From assembly GCF_008705135.1 (NCBI RefSeq), contig NZ_CP023694.1:1054001-1118000 (forward strand): a stretch of 64,000 nt of DNA. Direction: 5' to 3'. Positions 8,614 through 18,092 of the stretch are shown piece by piece; positions within the stretch are counted from its first letter, which is position 1; every line of letters begins with the position of its first letter. Below the pieces are notes generated by a model. The model ran no database searches. It was not told where the DNA came from and worked only from the letters and a program-made list of their open reading frames with translations. This DNA comes from Streptomyces coeruleorubidus. GTDB taxonomy: Bacteria; Actinomycetota; Actinomycetes; Streptomycetales; Streptomycetaceae. The translations under genes were made by a program, and so were the position numbers.

Positions 8614-9390
8614 TCAGGCGGAGGGCGCGCCGGTGAGGACTTCCACGCGGCCGGTGTCGAGCGAGTAGTAGGCGCTGACGACGGCCAGGTCTCCCTTCTT
8701 CACGAGCGGGGCGAGGTCCCGGTTGGTCCGCAGCTCGGCGGCGGTCTGCTTGGTGTGGATCCGCACCATGGCGTCGACCGGGTCGGCGTGCTTCCCCCTG
8801 GTGGTCTCCCGGTAGGCCGGCCGCAGGGCGTCGGAGATCGCCTGGAGGTTGCCGGGCAGCTTCTTGCCGTCGCGCATCGCCTCGTAGGCCGCCTTGATCG
8901 CACCGCAGCGCTGGTGTCCGAGGACCACGATCAGCGGGGTGCCGGACGTCATCGGCCCGTACTCCACGGAACCGACGACCACCGGTCCCACGACCTGCCC
9001 GCCGGTGCGCATCACGAACAGGTCGCCGAGGCCCGTGTCGAAGACGAGCTCCGGCGGAACGCGGGAGTCGATGCAGGAGAGGATGACGCCGTAGGGATCC
9101 TGTGCCTCGGCGACGAACTCGCGCCGCTCGGGGTCACGGTCGGGGTGCTGGAGCTTTCCGTCCACCCAGCGCTTGTTGCCGTCCATCAGCCGGGCGAACG
9201 CCGCCCAGGGCGAGTCCGGTCGCGCGCCCGCCGCGGGTGAGGGCGAGGGGGTCTTCGCCGCTCCCACGGCCGACGTCTTCCCCCCGTTCGTGCTGTCCGA
9301 GTTCGACGAACAGGCGGTGAGCATGGCTGCGGTGGCAGCCAGCCCGCCGGTGAGTATGGCCCTGCGTTGTGGTGTCCTGGCGGTACTCAT
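8614..9390 (-). CDS. Exported beta-carbonic anhydrase (Tat lipoprotein)
   Basis: A zinc enzyme interconverting CO2 and bicarbonate, here sent outside the membrane. From the ATG at 9390 (AAAGGGAA upstream) the 258-residue protein begins with a twin-arginine signal (QRRAIL, R9 R10), a hydrophobic stretch and a lipobox LTAC with Cys27. A Ser/Thr/Pro-rich linker to about residue 70 follows. The beta-class zinc ligands are in CIDSRVP and GHQRCGAI. It lacks the C-terminal SulP partner seen in some fusions. It is a single-gene unit. Most beta-carbonic anhydrases are cytoplasmic, so surface location is the notable point. Confidence 0.88.
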   Translation of the reverse strand: MSTARTPQRRAILTGGLAATAAMLTACSSNSDSTNGGKTSAVGAAKTPSPSPAAGARPDSPWAAFARLMDGNKRWVDGKLQHPDRDPERREFVAEAQDPYGVILSCIDSRVPPELVFDTGLGDLFVMRTGGQVVGPVVVGSVEYGPMTSGTPLIVVLGHQRCGAIKAAYEAMRDGKKLPGNLQAISDALRPAYRETTRGKHADPVDAMVRIHTKQTAAELRTNRDLAPLVKKGDLAVVSAYYSLDTGRVEVLTGAPSA

Positions 9391-9469
9391 GTGGCCGTTC
9401 CCTTTCGGTCCCCGTTCTCCCTGGCGGGAGCGGTGATCCAACTGTCGTGGGAGACCGGTTAGCGCCCGT

Positions 9470-9501
9470 ACAGCGCTGATGCAGGGCAGGAGAAGCGCTG
9501 T
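9470..9501. promoter_or_regulatory. Inverted repeat upstream of the carbonic anhydrase gene
   Basis: ACAGCGCT (9470-9477) and AGCGCTGT (9494-9501) form a perfect 8-bp inverted repeat, 80-110 bp before the carbonic anhydrase start and 47 bp after the PNPOx-like gene stop. It may be an operator or the terminator of the upstream gene. Confidence 0.4.
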
Positions 9502-9547
9502 TCCAAAACGCGGGGAGTGAGAGGGCCGGACGCTGTGTGATCCCTCG

Positions 9548-10039
9548 TCAGAGGCGGACTGCCGCGCGGTGTTCGTAGTCCAGACCGTGTTCGGCGCAGC
9601 GTCCCTCCCCGCGGGGACAGATCATCGAGTACTCGCTGACCCGGGCCCGGTACACCCGCCACGGGGCGGGCGGACGCACCTCCTCCGGGGCGAGGGAGCG
9701 GCCGCCGCGCCCGGCGGGGCCGGGGATCACCCGCAGGCCCTCCAGGGCCTCCTCCCCGTGGAGTTCCTCCGCCGTGGCCCTCAGGTACAGGGCGAGGGGA
9801 CTCGCCGTGCCCACCGGGGCCCGGGAGTCGTGCAGGACGATGCCGATCCGGGGCTCATGGGCGATGTTGCGGGAGTGGGTGACCTCGGGGGACGAGACCC
9901 AGTACAAGTCCCGTCCGTCCTCGGTGGAGTAGAAGACGGGCGAGGCCCAGGGGGCGCCGTCCGCGCCGACGGTGGCCAGCACCATGTACAGGTTCCCGTC
10001 GATGATCGCGCGTGCCGCGCTGCGGGTGTCCTCGGTCAT
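9548..10039 (-). CDS. Pyridoxamine 5'-phosphate oxidase-like flavin-binding protein
   Basis: A 163-residue split-barrel protein. Its N-terminal half (MVLATVGADGAPWASPVFYS, then RDLYWVSSPEVTHSRNI) matches PNPOx-like proteins, which bind FMN or F420. The C-terminal part carries three cysteines near the end. I chose the ATG at 10039, preceded by AGGGGGA. In-frame upstream starts at 10075 and 10099 would add a Glu-Ala-Pro tail encoded by a tandem 9-bp repeat and are less likely. The substrate is unknown, and the family includes many uncharacterised oxidoreductases. Confidence 0.75.
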   Translation of the reverse strand: MTEDTRSAARAIIDGNLYMVLATVGADGAPWASPVFYSTEDGRDLYWVSSPEVTHSRNIAHEPRIGIVLHDSRAPVGTASPLALYLRATAEELHGEEALEGLRVIPGPAGRGGRSLAPEEVRPPAPWRVYRARVSEYSMICPRGEGRCAEHGLDYEHRAAVRL

Positions 10040-10539
10040 ACGTCCCCCTGTTTCCGGTGCTTCCGGTGCTTCCATTGCTTCCGGTCGGATGGGGGTCACT
10101 CTAGGAGCGCGTGCCCGGTGCAGGCCGGGAAATCGCTCTTCAACCAGTCGCCGTCTTCCTCGAACTCGGCCCTGCGGAAGTCAAGTTCGGGGGGACACCG
10201 CCCCAGTGAACTGATGGCCCGCTGACGGTGACGACGCCGCCGGAGCCGGCGGCGGTGGCGCCGGGTGGTGGCACCGGGTACGGCTCGCGCGGTGGCTGGG
10301 GCTTGCGCGGGCAGGGGCTCGCTCGGTGGCGGGGGCTTTCCGGTGGCGGGGGCTTGCACGGCGCGGGTGCTCACGCGGCGGGAGCCTCCCCCGGCACCGA
10401 GGGCTCGTGCGACGCCGGAGGCATCCACAGCACTCGCGGCTCACCCGGCGGCAAGAACCTGCGCGGCAGCGAAGGCCTGCCCTGCGCGAGGGCTTGTGCG
10501 GCGGCCGGGGCTCACCCGGCGTGTGCCGCACACTGCCCG
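10040..10539. other. 500-bp region without a confident gene
   Basis: It holds a tandem 9-bp repeat (10052-10087) beside the PNPOx gene, then a G-rich stretch (about 10230-10400) with loosely repeated GGTGGCGGGGGCTT units that generate spurious open frames on both strands. At 10096-10190 the minus strand encodes a short plausible segment (ELDFRRAEFEEDGDWLKSDF) ending at a stop but without a convincing start. It may be the remnant of a small DUF397-like gene. Confidence 0.45.
10052..10087. repeat. Tandem 9-bp repeat, four units
   Basis: Units TTCCGGTGC, TTCCGGTGC, TTCCATTGC and TTCCGGTCG follow each other without spacing, just upstream of the PNPOx-like start. The 9-bp period keeps a minus-strand frame open (Glu-Ala-Pro units), which explains the long upstream frame. 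No function is evident. Confidence 0.75.
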
Positions 10540-11808
10540 TCAGGGCTGGGCCGCGCCCCGCGCCGTCGTGCTCGGCGCCTGTGAGCCGCTGGTTCCAAAG
10601 CGGACGCCCTTGGCCTCCTTGCCGATCGCGCTCAGCAGGATCACCACGGCCAGTGTGGGCACGATGGTCCACGCCATCGCGGACGGATACCCGTGGCGCT
10701 CGGCGAGGGCCTCCTGGATCGGCAGATTCAGCGCGGCGATCAGGTTGCCGAGCTGGTAGGTGACGCCCGGGTAGAAGCCCCGGACGGCGTCCGGGCTCAT
10801 CTCGGTCAGGTGGGCCGGGATGACGCCCCAGGCCCCTTGCACGCACACCTGCATGAGGAAGGACGACAGCATCAGCCAGCCGACGGTCGTGGACAGCACG
10901 AAGAACGGCACCACGACCAGGCCCCCGGCAGCCGCGATCATGATCGTCCGGCGGCGCCCCAGCCGCTCGGAGTACGCACCGAGCAGCACACCGCCGATCA
11001 TGGCGCCGATGTTGTAGACGACGGCGATCGCGATCGAGGTGTTCGCGGACAGGTCCAGGCCCTTCTTCACGAAGGTCGGGTAGATGTCCTGGGTGCCGTG
11101 CGACATCCAGTTGAAGGCGGTCATCAGCGCGACCAGGTAGACGAAGCGCCGCAGCACCGCCGGGTCCTTGAACACCTGGTGCGCGGGGGTGCGGTTGAGC
11201 CGGACGCTCTTCTCCCACACCTCGCTCTCCTCCACCCGGCTGCGCACCCACAGCGCGACCAGGGCGGGCAGCAGGCTGAAGGCGAACAGTCCCCGCCAGC
11301 CGAAGACGGGCTCGATGACGAAGAACGCCACGGCGGCCAGCAGGTAGCCCAGCGAATAGCCGCTCTGCAACAGCCCCGACCAGAAGCCACGCCTGGAGGC
11401 CGGGATCTTCTCCATGGCCAGGGCCGCTCCCAGGCCCCACTCACCGCCCATGCCGATGCCGTAGAGCAGCCGCAGCACCAGCAGCACGGTGTAGTTCGGC
11501 GCGAAGGCGCAGGCGAATCCGACGATCGAGTAGAAGACGACGTCGACCATGAGCGGTACGCGGCGGCCGCGGCGGTCCGCCCACATGCCGAACAGCAGCG
11601 CGCCGACGGGCCGCATCACCAGCGTCGCGGTGGTGAGGAAGGCCATGTCCGTCAGGGAGACATGGAATTCGTCGGCTATCTCGCTGTAGACGAGCACGAC
11701 CAGGAAATAGTCGAACGCGTCCATCGCCCAGCCTAGATAGGCGGCCAGGAAGGCGTTGCGCTGGTCTTTCGTCAGACCCGCTGCCTGCCCTTTCACGGTG
11801 TTCAGCAC
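10540..11808 (-). CDS. MFS metabolite:proton symporter (NanT/carboxylate type)
   Basis: A 422-residue transporter with about 12 membrane segments. The opening [21 protein letters not shown], the loop [10 protein letters not shown] and [20 protein letters not shown] are characteristic of the metabolite:H+ symporter/NanT-like branch, which carries small organic acids such as lactate, sialate or shikimate. The ATG at 11808 is used. It lies on the same strand and 94 bp downstream of a MerR regulator, so the two may be co-transcribed. The substrate cannot be assigned. Confidence 0.82.
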   Translation of the reverse strand: MLNTVKGQAAGLTKDQRNAFLAAYLGWAMDAFDYFLVVLVYSEIADEFHVSLTDMAFLTTATLVMRPVGALLFGMWADRRGRRVPLMVDVVFYSIVGFACAFAPNYTVLLVLRLLYGIGMGGEWGLGAALAMEKIPASRRGFWSGLLQSGYSLGYLLAAVAFFVIEPVFGWRGLFAFSLLPALVALWVRSRVEESEVWEKSVRLNRTPAHQVFKDPAVLRRFVYLVALMTAFNWMSHGTQDIYPTFVKKGLDLSANTSIAIAVVYNIGAMIGGVLLGAYSERLGRRRTIMIAAAGGLVVVPFFVLSTTVGWLMLSSFLMQVCVQGAWGVIPAHLTEMSPDAVRGFYPGVTYQLGNLIAALNLPIQEALAERHGYPSAMAWTIVPTLAVVILLSAIGKEAKGVRFGTSGSQAPSTTARGAAQP

Positions 11809-11902
11809 TGCGGCCTCCCGAGTTCGGAGCCGAGGCTAGGCACGGGACACCGGGAATCGGGCAAAGCAGGTACCACGATTGGACCAAGAGCGCCGGCGTC
11901 CC

Positions 11903-12331
11903 CTATCTGCCGGGAACCCGCCTGCCCGGCACCGCGACACCGCCGGACGCCGCGGCGTCGAGGAGGCGGCGGAAGGTGGGGCACTCCATATGGCTCGGCG
12001 CGGGGCACGCGGCGGCGTGGCGCAGGGAGTCGCGCAGTACGCCCAGTTCGCGGATCCTGTTGTCGAGTTCGTCCGCCTTGGCCGCCAGCTTCTGCCGGTC
12101 GATACGCGGCTGCCCGTCCGGCGCGAACATGAGCGCGATCTCGTCGAGCGAGAACCCGGCCGTCCGCCCCAGCGCGATCAGCGCCAGCCGTTCCAGCACG
12201 CCCGGATCGTACTGGCGGCGCAGGCCCCGCCGGCCCGTCGAGGAGATCAGACCCCTCTCCTCGTAGTAGCGCAGGGTCGATGCCGGTACCCCGGCGCGGT
12301 GCGACACTTCGGCGATGTCCAGCTCTGCCAT
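11903..12331 (-). CDS. MerR-family transcriptional regulator
   Basis: A 142-residue regulator. The N-terminal winged helix (AEVSHRAGVPASTLRYYEER) is followed by a coiled-coil dimerisation helix (KLAAKADELDNRIRELGVL) and a C-terminal ACPAPSHMECP segment with two cysteines. Such cysteines are common in actinobacterial MerR proteins and could sense metal or redox state. The gene is divergent from a methyltransferase gene, and a near-perfect palindrome lies between the two starts. It precedes an MFS gene on the same strand. The ligand is unknown. Confidence 0.88.
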   Translation of the reverse strand: MAELDIAEVSHRAGVPASTLRYYEERGLISSTGRRGLRRQYDPGVLERLALIALGRTAGFSLDEIALMFAPDGQPRIDRQKLAAKADELDNRIRELGVLRDSLRHAAACPAPSHMECPTFRRLLDAAASGGVAVPGRRVPGR

Positions 12332-12337
12332 TCTGCA

Positions 12338-12366
12338 TTGACCTCAAGTCGACTTGAAGTAGAACG
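12338..12366. promoter_or_regulatory. MerR-type promoter/operator between divergent genes
   Basis: TCAAGTCGACTTGA (12344-12357) is a perfect 14-bp palindrome placed between TTGACC (12338-12343) and TAGAAC (about 12360-12365). This is how MerR proteins sit inside the promoters they control. It lies 7 bp from the merR start and 45 bp from the methyltransferase start. Confidence 0.7.
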
Positions 12367-12410
12367 CTGTCATCCCGGCACGACGAAGGCAACCAGAAGG
12401 AGAGACGGTC

Positions 12411-13271
12411 ATGGACGCTGCGCGCAGGGCCGACGACGAGCAGCCGGCCCGCTGGAACGGACGCGCCGGTCACGCGTGGGGCGAGCTGAAGGGCGTACTG
12501 GACGAGATGTTCAGGCCCATCGAGGAGCTCCTCGTCGATGCCGTCGCCGCCGAACAGGCGCGGCACGTGCTCGATGTCGGCTGCGGTACGGGCGGCCTCA
12601 CGCTGGCCGTGGCGCGACGGCTCGGTCCGGAGGGTCGCTGTGTCGGCGTCGACATCTCCGAACCGATGATCAGCACCGCCCGGGAGTACGCCGAACAGGA
12701 GGACGTACGGGCGTCGTTCGTCTGCGACGACGCAGGGGACCACGCCTTCGAACCCGGCGCCTTCGACGCCGTCATCTCGCGGTTCGGTGTCATGTTCTTC
12801 CCCGATCCCGTCCGGGCCTTCGCCAACCTCCGGCGCGCCGTCAGGGACGAGGGCGCGCTGCGGTGCGTCGTCTGGCGCGATCCGGCCGAGAACCCGTTCA
12901 TGACGACGGCCCAGCGCGCCGCGTCACCGCTGCTGCCGGACCTGCCCGTCCGCCGGCCGGACGAGCCGGGACAGTTCGCCTTCGCGGACGCGGACAAGGT
13001 TCGGCGCATCCTGGCGGAGAGCGGCTGGACCGGGATCGACATCCGGCCGGTCGACGTGGTCTGCACCCTGCCCGAGAAGGAGCTGGTCCGCTACTTCACC
13101 CGGCTCGGTCCGGTGGGCATGTACCTGCCCGAGGTGGACGAGCAGACCCGCGAGCGGGTCGTCGAGACGGTCCGTGCCGCCTTCGAGCCCTTCGTACACG
13201 GCTCGGAGGTCCGCTTCACCGCGGCCTGCTGGACGGTCGCCGCCCGGGCCTCGTCAGCGAAATTTTCGTGA
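12411..13271 (+). CDS. Class I SAM-dependent methyltransferase
   Basis: A 286-residue cytoplasmic methyltransferase. Motif I is VLDVGCGTGG (near residue 51), an acidic loop GVDISEPM follows, and FDAVISRFGVMFFPDP is motif IV/post-II of the UbiE-like group. The ATG has an AAGGAGAG ribosome binding site 8-10 bp upstream. It is divergent from merR with a shared operator, so it is a probable target of that regulator. It is followed 51 bp later by the ThuA gene. The acceptor substrate is unknown. Confidence 0.85.
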   Translation: MDAARRADDEQPARWNGRAGHAWGELKGVLDEMFRPIEELLVDAVAAEQARHVLDVGCGTGGLTLAVARRLGPEGRCVGVDISEPMISTAREYAEQEDVRASFVCDDAGDHAFEPGAFDAVISRFGVMFFPDPVRAFANLRRAVRDEGALRCVVWRDPAENPFMTTAQRAASPLLPDLPVRRPDEPGQFAFADADKVRRILAESGWTGIDIRPVDVVCTLPEKELVRYFTRLGPVGMYLPEVDEQTRERVVETVRAAFEPFVHGSEVRFTAACWTVAARASSAKFS

Positions 13272-13322
13272 GGCCCGGCCCTCTTTCGTGAGCGCGGACG
13301 CCCGGCGCATAGTGAGATCACG

Positions 13323-14033
13323 ATGACGCTGAAGAAAGCCCTGGTGGTCCGCGGCGGCTGGGAGGGGCACCAGCCGGTCGAAGCGACGGAACTGTTCCTG
13401 CCCTTCCTGCGGAGCAACGGATACGCCGTCCGGGTCGAGGAGTCGACCGACGTCTACGCCGACGCCGCCGAGATGGCCGGCACCGACCTGATCGTGCAGT
13501 GCGTCACGATGTCGGAGATCACGCGCGAGCAGCTCGCGGGGCTGAGCTCCGCGGTCGTGGCCGGCACCGGGTTCACCGGCTGGCACGGCGGCGTCGCCGA
13601 CTCGTTCCGCGCCTCCTCCGACTATCTCCACCTGGTGGGAGGGCAGTTCGCCACGCACCCGGGCAAGGAACCGTGCGAGCGCCGGGGCGGGCCGGAGGAC
13701 AACTTCCTGCCGCACACCATCGCCGTCACCGAGGCGGGCCGCGAGCACCCCGTCACCGCGGGCATCGAGGACTTCGAGCTGCACACCGAGCAGTACTGGG
13801 TGCTCCACGACGACCTCATCGACGTCCTGGCCACCACCACGCACCCCACCCGGCCGTGGGAGCCCTGGCACCGGCCGGTCACCTCACCGGCGGTCTGGAC
13901 CCGCCGGTGGGGGGCCGGGCGGATCGTGGTGACGACGCCGGGGCACAGCCTCGACGTGCTGGAGAACCCCAACGTCCGCACCATCATCGAGAGGGGCATG
14001 CTGTGGGCGACGCGCACCGCATCGGCGTCGTAG
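13323..14033 (+). CDS. ThuA-domain protein
   Basis: A 236-residue protein of the ThuA-like glutamine-amidotransferase fold, associated with sugar utilisation (first met in trehalose use) but of unproven activity. The start LKKALVVRGGWEGHQPVEAT, GFTGWHGGVADSFR and WTRRWGAGRIVVTTPGHSLD are family hallmarks. It overlaps the next gene, a Gfo/Idh/MocA oxidoreductase, by 31 bp, so the two are translationally coupled. ThuA and Gfo/Idh pairs are recurrent in sugar-oxidising loci. There is no signal peptide. Confidence 0.85.
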   Translation: MTLKKALVVRGGWEGHQPVEATELFLPFLRSNGYAVRVEESTDVYADAAEMAGTDLIVQCVTMSEITREQLAGLSSAVVAGTGFTGWHGGVADSFRASSDYLHLVGGQFATHPGKEPCERRGGPEDNFLPHTIAVTEAGREHPVTAGIEDFELHTEQYWVLHDDLIDVLATTTHPTRPWEPWHRPVTSPAVWTRRWGAGRIVVTTPGHSLDVLENPNVRTIIERGMLWATRTASAS

Positions 14034-15145
14034 GGCTCGGAGTCATCTCCCGCGCGTACCTGGACACGCTGGCCGGTCATCCCGCCGTGCGCGTGACCGC
14101 GGTCGCCGACCTCGACGCCTCCCGGTCGGCAGCGGTCGCCGCCGGACTGCCCGGCGTCCTGGCACTGACCGTCGACGAGCTGCTGAGCAGCCCGGACGTG
14201 GACACGGTACTGAACCTCACCACCCCCGGGGCGCACGCCGGCATCGCCCTCGGGGCCATCGGCCACGGCAAGAACGTCTACGGGGAGAAGCCGCTCGCCG
14301 CCACGCTCACCGACGCCCACGCCGTCATGGCGGCCGCCGCGCGGGCGGGCGTCGGTGTGGGGTGCGCGCCGGACACCGTGCTGGGCACCGGAGTTCAGAC
14401 GGCGCGGGCGGCCCTGGCGGCGGGGAGCATCGGACGCCCCCTGTTCGCCTCGGCCGTGATGGTCACCCCGGGCCACGAACGCTGGCACCCGCACCCCGAC
14501 TTCTACTACACCGAGGGCGGCGGCCCCCTGCTGGACATGGGGCCGTACTACCTCGCCTCCCTCGTCCATCTGCTGGGCCCGGTGCGGGCCGTGACGGGGG
14601 CGTCCAGCAGGCTGCGCGCCGAGCGGGTCATCGGTTCCGGCCCGCGTACGGGAGAGCGGATACCGGTGGAGGTGGACAGCCATGTCTCCGGGGTGCTGGA
14701 GCACGTGGACGGGACGCTGACGACGATCACGACGAGCTTCGACGGGGTGGCCACCACGGCGTCCCCGATCGAGGTCCACGGTGAGGTGGGAACGCTCGCC
14801 GTCCCGGATCCGAACCGCTTCGACGGCGACGTACGGCTCTTCGGACTCGGCGACACGCAGTGGCGCACGCTCCCGCCGTCCGCGGGCTACGTCGACGGCG
14901 CCCGGGGAGTGGGGCTGCTCGACTTCCTCGCCGCCGACGGGCAGCGGGCACCGCGTGCGAGCGGCGAACTCGCCCTGCACGTGCTGGAGACGATGACCGC
15001 GCTCCTGCGTTCGTCGGCCGAGGGACGGCGCATCGAGCTGACGACGTCGGCGCAGCCGCCCGCCCCCGTCCCGCTGACGGCCTCTGAGGACTGGGGCGGC
15101 GCCGCCGAGGAGCGGGGCGGCCGGGCCGCGCCCAGCCCCGCGTGA
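14003..15145 (+). CDS. Gfo/Idh/MocA-family NAD(P)-dependent oxidoreductase
   Basis: A 380-residue dehydrogenase with an N-terminal Rossmann fold (RIGVVGLGVISRAYLDTL) and EKPLAATL, where Lys is the usual catalytic residue of the family. The C-terminal alpha/beta domain has GGGPLLDMGPYYLASLVHLLG. The start is a GTG at 14003, inside the end of thuA, with GAGAGGGG 7-14 bp upstream. Longer frames in this phase run across thuA and are artefacts. It likely oxidises or epimerises a sugar or cyclitol together with ThuA. The substrate is unknown. Confidence 0.88.
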   Translation: MGDAHRIGVVGLGVISRAYLDTLAGHPAVRVTAVADLDASRSAAVAAGLPGVLALTVDELLSSPDVDTVLNLTTPGAHAGIALGAIGHGKNVYGEKPLAATLTDAHAVMAAAARAGVGVGCAPDTVLGTGVQTARAALAAGSIGRPLFASAVMVTPGHERWHPHPDFYYTEGGGPLLDMGPYYLASLVHLLGPVRAVTGASSRLRAERVIGSGPRTGERIPVEVDSHVSGVLEHVDGTLTTITTSFDGVATTASPIEVHGEVGTLAVPDPNRFDGDVRLFGLGDTQWRTLPPSAGYVDGARGVGLLDFLAADGQRAPRASGELALHVLETMTALLRSSAEGRRIELTTSAQPPAPVPLTASEDWGGAAEERGGRAAPSPA

Positions 15146-15164
15146 CCCGGCGATGCCGCGGCGG

Positions 15165-16643
<1,479 letters not shown>

Positions 16644-16749
16644 GTACGCTCCCGAGTTCCCTCGGCGGATGGCTCTCGTCCCAGCGTCGCACCTTCTCGT
16701 CCCGGCGGCGCACCTTGTCGTGGCGCGCGCACCCGCCTAGCCTGATTTT

Positions 16750-17958
16750 GTGCCGGAAATAAACAAACCCCGAACGCACAGTGCCGTGCCGGGCAACGGC
16801 AACTCCCTCACCCGACTCCGTACCGCGATCACCGTCTTCTTCGCCCTGGACGGCTTCGTCTTCGCCGGCTGGGTCGTGCGCATCCCCGCCATCAAGGAAC
16901 AGACCGGAGCCTCCGCCAGCGCCCTCGGACTCGCCCTCCTGGGGGTCTCCGCCGGAGCCGTCGTCACCATGGTGCTCACCGGACGGCTGTGCCGCCGCTA
17001 CGGCAACCACCGGGTCACCGTCGCCTGCGCCGTCCTGCTCTCCCTCAGCGTCGCCCTGCCCCCGCTGACCCACTCGGCCCTCGCGCTCGGCCTCGTCCTG
17101 CTGGTCTTCGGCGCCGCGTACGGCGGGATCAACGTCGCCTTCAACAGCGCCGCCGTGGACCTCGTGGCCGCGATGCGGCGGCCGATCATGCCGAGCTTCC
17201 ACGCCGCGTTCAGCCTGGGCGGCATGATCGGCGCCGGGCTGGGCGCTCTGGTCGCGGGGTCCCTCTCCCCCACCCGGCACCTGCTCCTGCTCACCGTTGT
17301 CGGACTGCTCGTGACGGCCGTGGCGGGCCCCACGCTCCTGCGGCAGAAGCCGCCCGAGCCGCCGGAACGGGACCGGCCCGCGAAGGACGCCGCCCCGCGC
17401 CGGCTCGACGGCCGTACCCGGGGACTCGTGCTCGTCTTCGGCCTGATCGCGGGATGCACCGCGTACGGCGAGGGGGCGCTGGCCGACTGGGGCGCCCTGC
17501 ACCTGGAAGATGACCTGGGCGCCTCGCCGGGTGCCGCGGCCATCGGCTACTCCTGCTTCGCGCTGGCCATGACGGTGGGCCGCCTGACCGGCACGACGCT
17601 CCTGGAACGTCTGGGGCGGACCCGGACCGTCGTCACGGGCGGCGCCACGGCGGCGGCCGGGATGCTGCTCGGCTCGCTCGCCCCCGCCCTGTGGATGGCC
17701 CTGCTCGGGTACGCGGTCACGGGCATCGGCCTGGCGAACCTCTTCCCCGTGGCCGTGGAACGCGCGGGCGCGCTCGCCGGACCCAGCGGAGTCGCCACGG
17801 CCTCCACGCTGGGCTACGGCGGCATGCTGCTGGGGCCGCCCGCGATCGGGTTCATGGCGGACTGGTTCTCCCTGCCGGCCGCGCTCACCAGCGTGGCGAT
17901 CCTTGCCGCGGTGGCGGCGGCCATCGGTTTCGCGACGCGCGGTGCCGCGGCGCGCTGA
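16750..17958 (+). CDS. MFS transporter (YbjJ-like)
   Basis: A 402-residue membrane protein of about 12 helices. FFALDGFVFAGWVVRIPAIK, the GRLCRRYGNHR loop, and MPSFHAAFSLGGMIGAGLGA match the YbjJ-like MFS branch, whose substrates are unclear. It begins with a GTG at 16750, 106 bp from the divergent GCS2 gene. A perfect hairpin (18001-18022) follows the stop. It is probably a single-gene unit. Confidence 0.82.
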   Translation: MPEINKPRTHSAVPGNGNSLTRLRTAITVFFALDGFVFAGWVVRIPAIKEQTGASASALGLALLGVSAGAVVTMVLTGRLCRRYGNHRVTVACAVLLSLSVALPPLTHSALALGLVLLVFGAAYGGINVAFNSAAVDLVAAMRRPIMPSFHAAFSLGGMIGAGLGALVAGSLSPTRHLLLLTVVGLLVTAVAGPTLLRQKPPEPPERDRPAKDAAPRRLDGRTRGLVLVFGLIAGCTAYGEGALADWGALHLEDDLGASPGAAAIGYSCFALAMTVGRLTGTTLLERLGRTRTVVTGGATAAAGMLLGSLAPALWMALLGYAVTGIGLANLFPVAVERAGALAGPSGVATASTLGYGGMLLGPPAIGFMADWFSLPAALTSVAILAAVAAAIGFATRGAAAR

Positions 17959-18000
17959 TCCTTCTGCCGGCGCGCCGGGCATGTCCGCAGCCAGGTGATC

Positions 18001-18022
18001 GGTACCCCGGCAGCGGGGTACC
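18001..18022. terminator. Stem-loop after the YbjJ-like MFS gene
   Basis: GGTACCCC and GGGGTACC form a perfect 8-bp stem around a 6-base loop, 43 bp past the MFS stop. The right arm also contains GGGTAC, a match to the -10 of Streptomyces SigB-type stress promoters, so it could instead or also serve the following SDR gene. Confidence 0.5.
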
Positions 18023-18035
18023 CGGGGCCTCGCCC

Positions 18036-18057
18036 GTTGTGATCGGCGGTTGTGATC
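18036..18057 (+). promoter_or_regulatory. 9-bp direct repeats upstream of the SDR gene
   Basis: GTTGTGATC occurs at 18036-18044 and 18049-18057, 36-57 bp before the SDR start, a 13-bp period. It may be a regulator site or promoter element. Confidence 0.4.
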
Positions 18058-18092
18058 ACCGGGCCGTACGCCATGCACAAGGAGGCAGACCC

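Noticed and set aside
10052..10087. Tandem 9-bp repeat considered as a CRISPR fragment
   Set aside because: No spacers exist, the unit is too short, and no cas genes are present anywhere in the window.
10228..10584. Gly/Ala-rich plus-strand frame at the MFS 3' end
   Set aside because: It comes from G-rich quasi-repeats and overlaps the MFS coding end; no start signal or domain.
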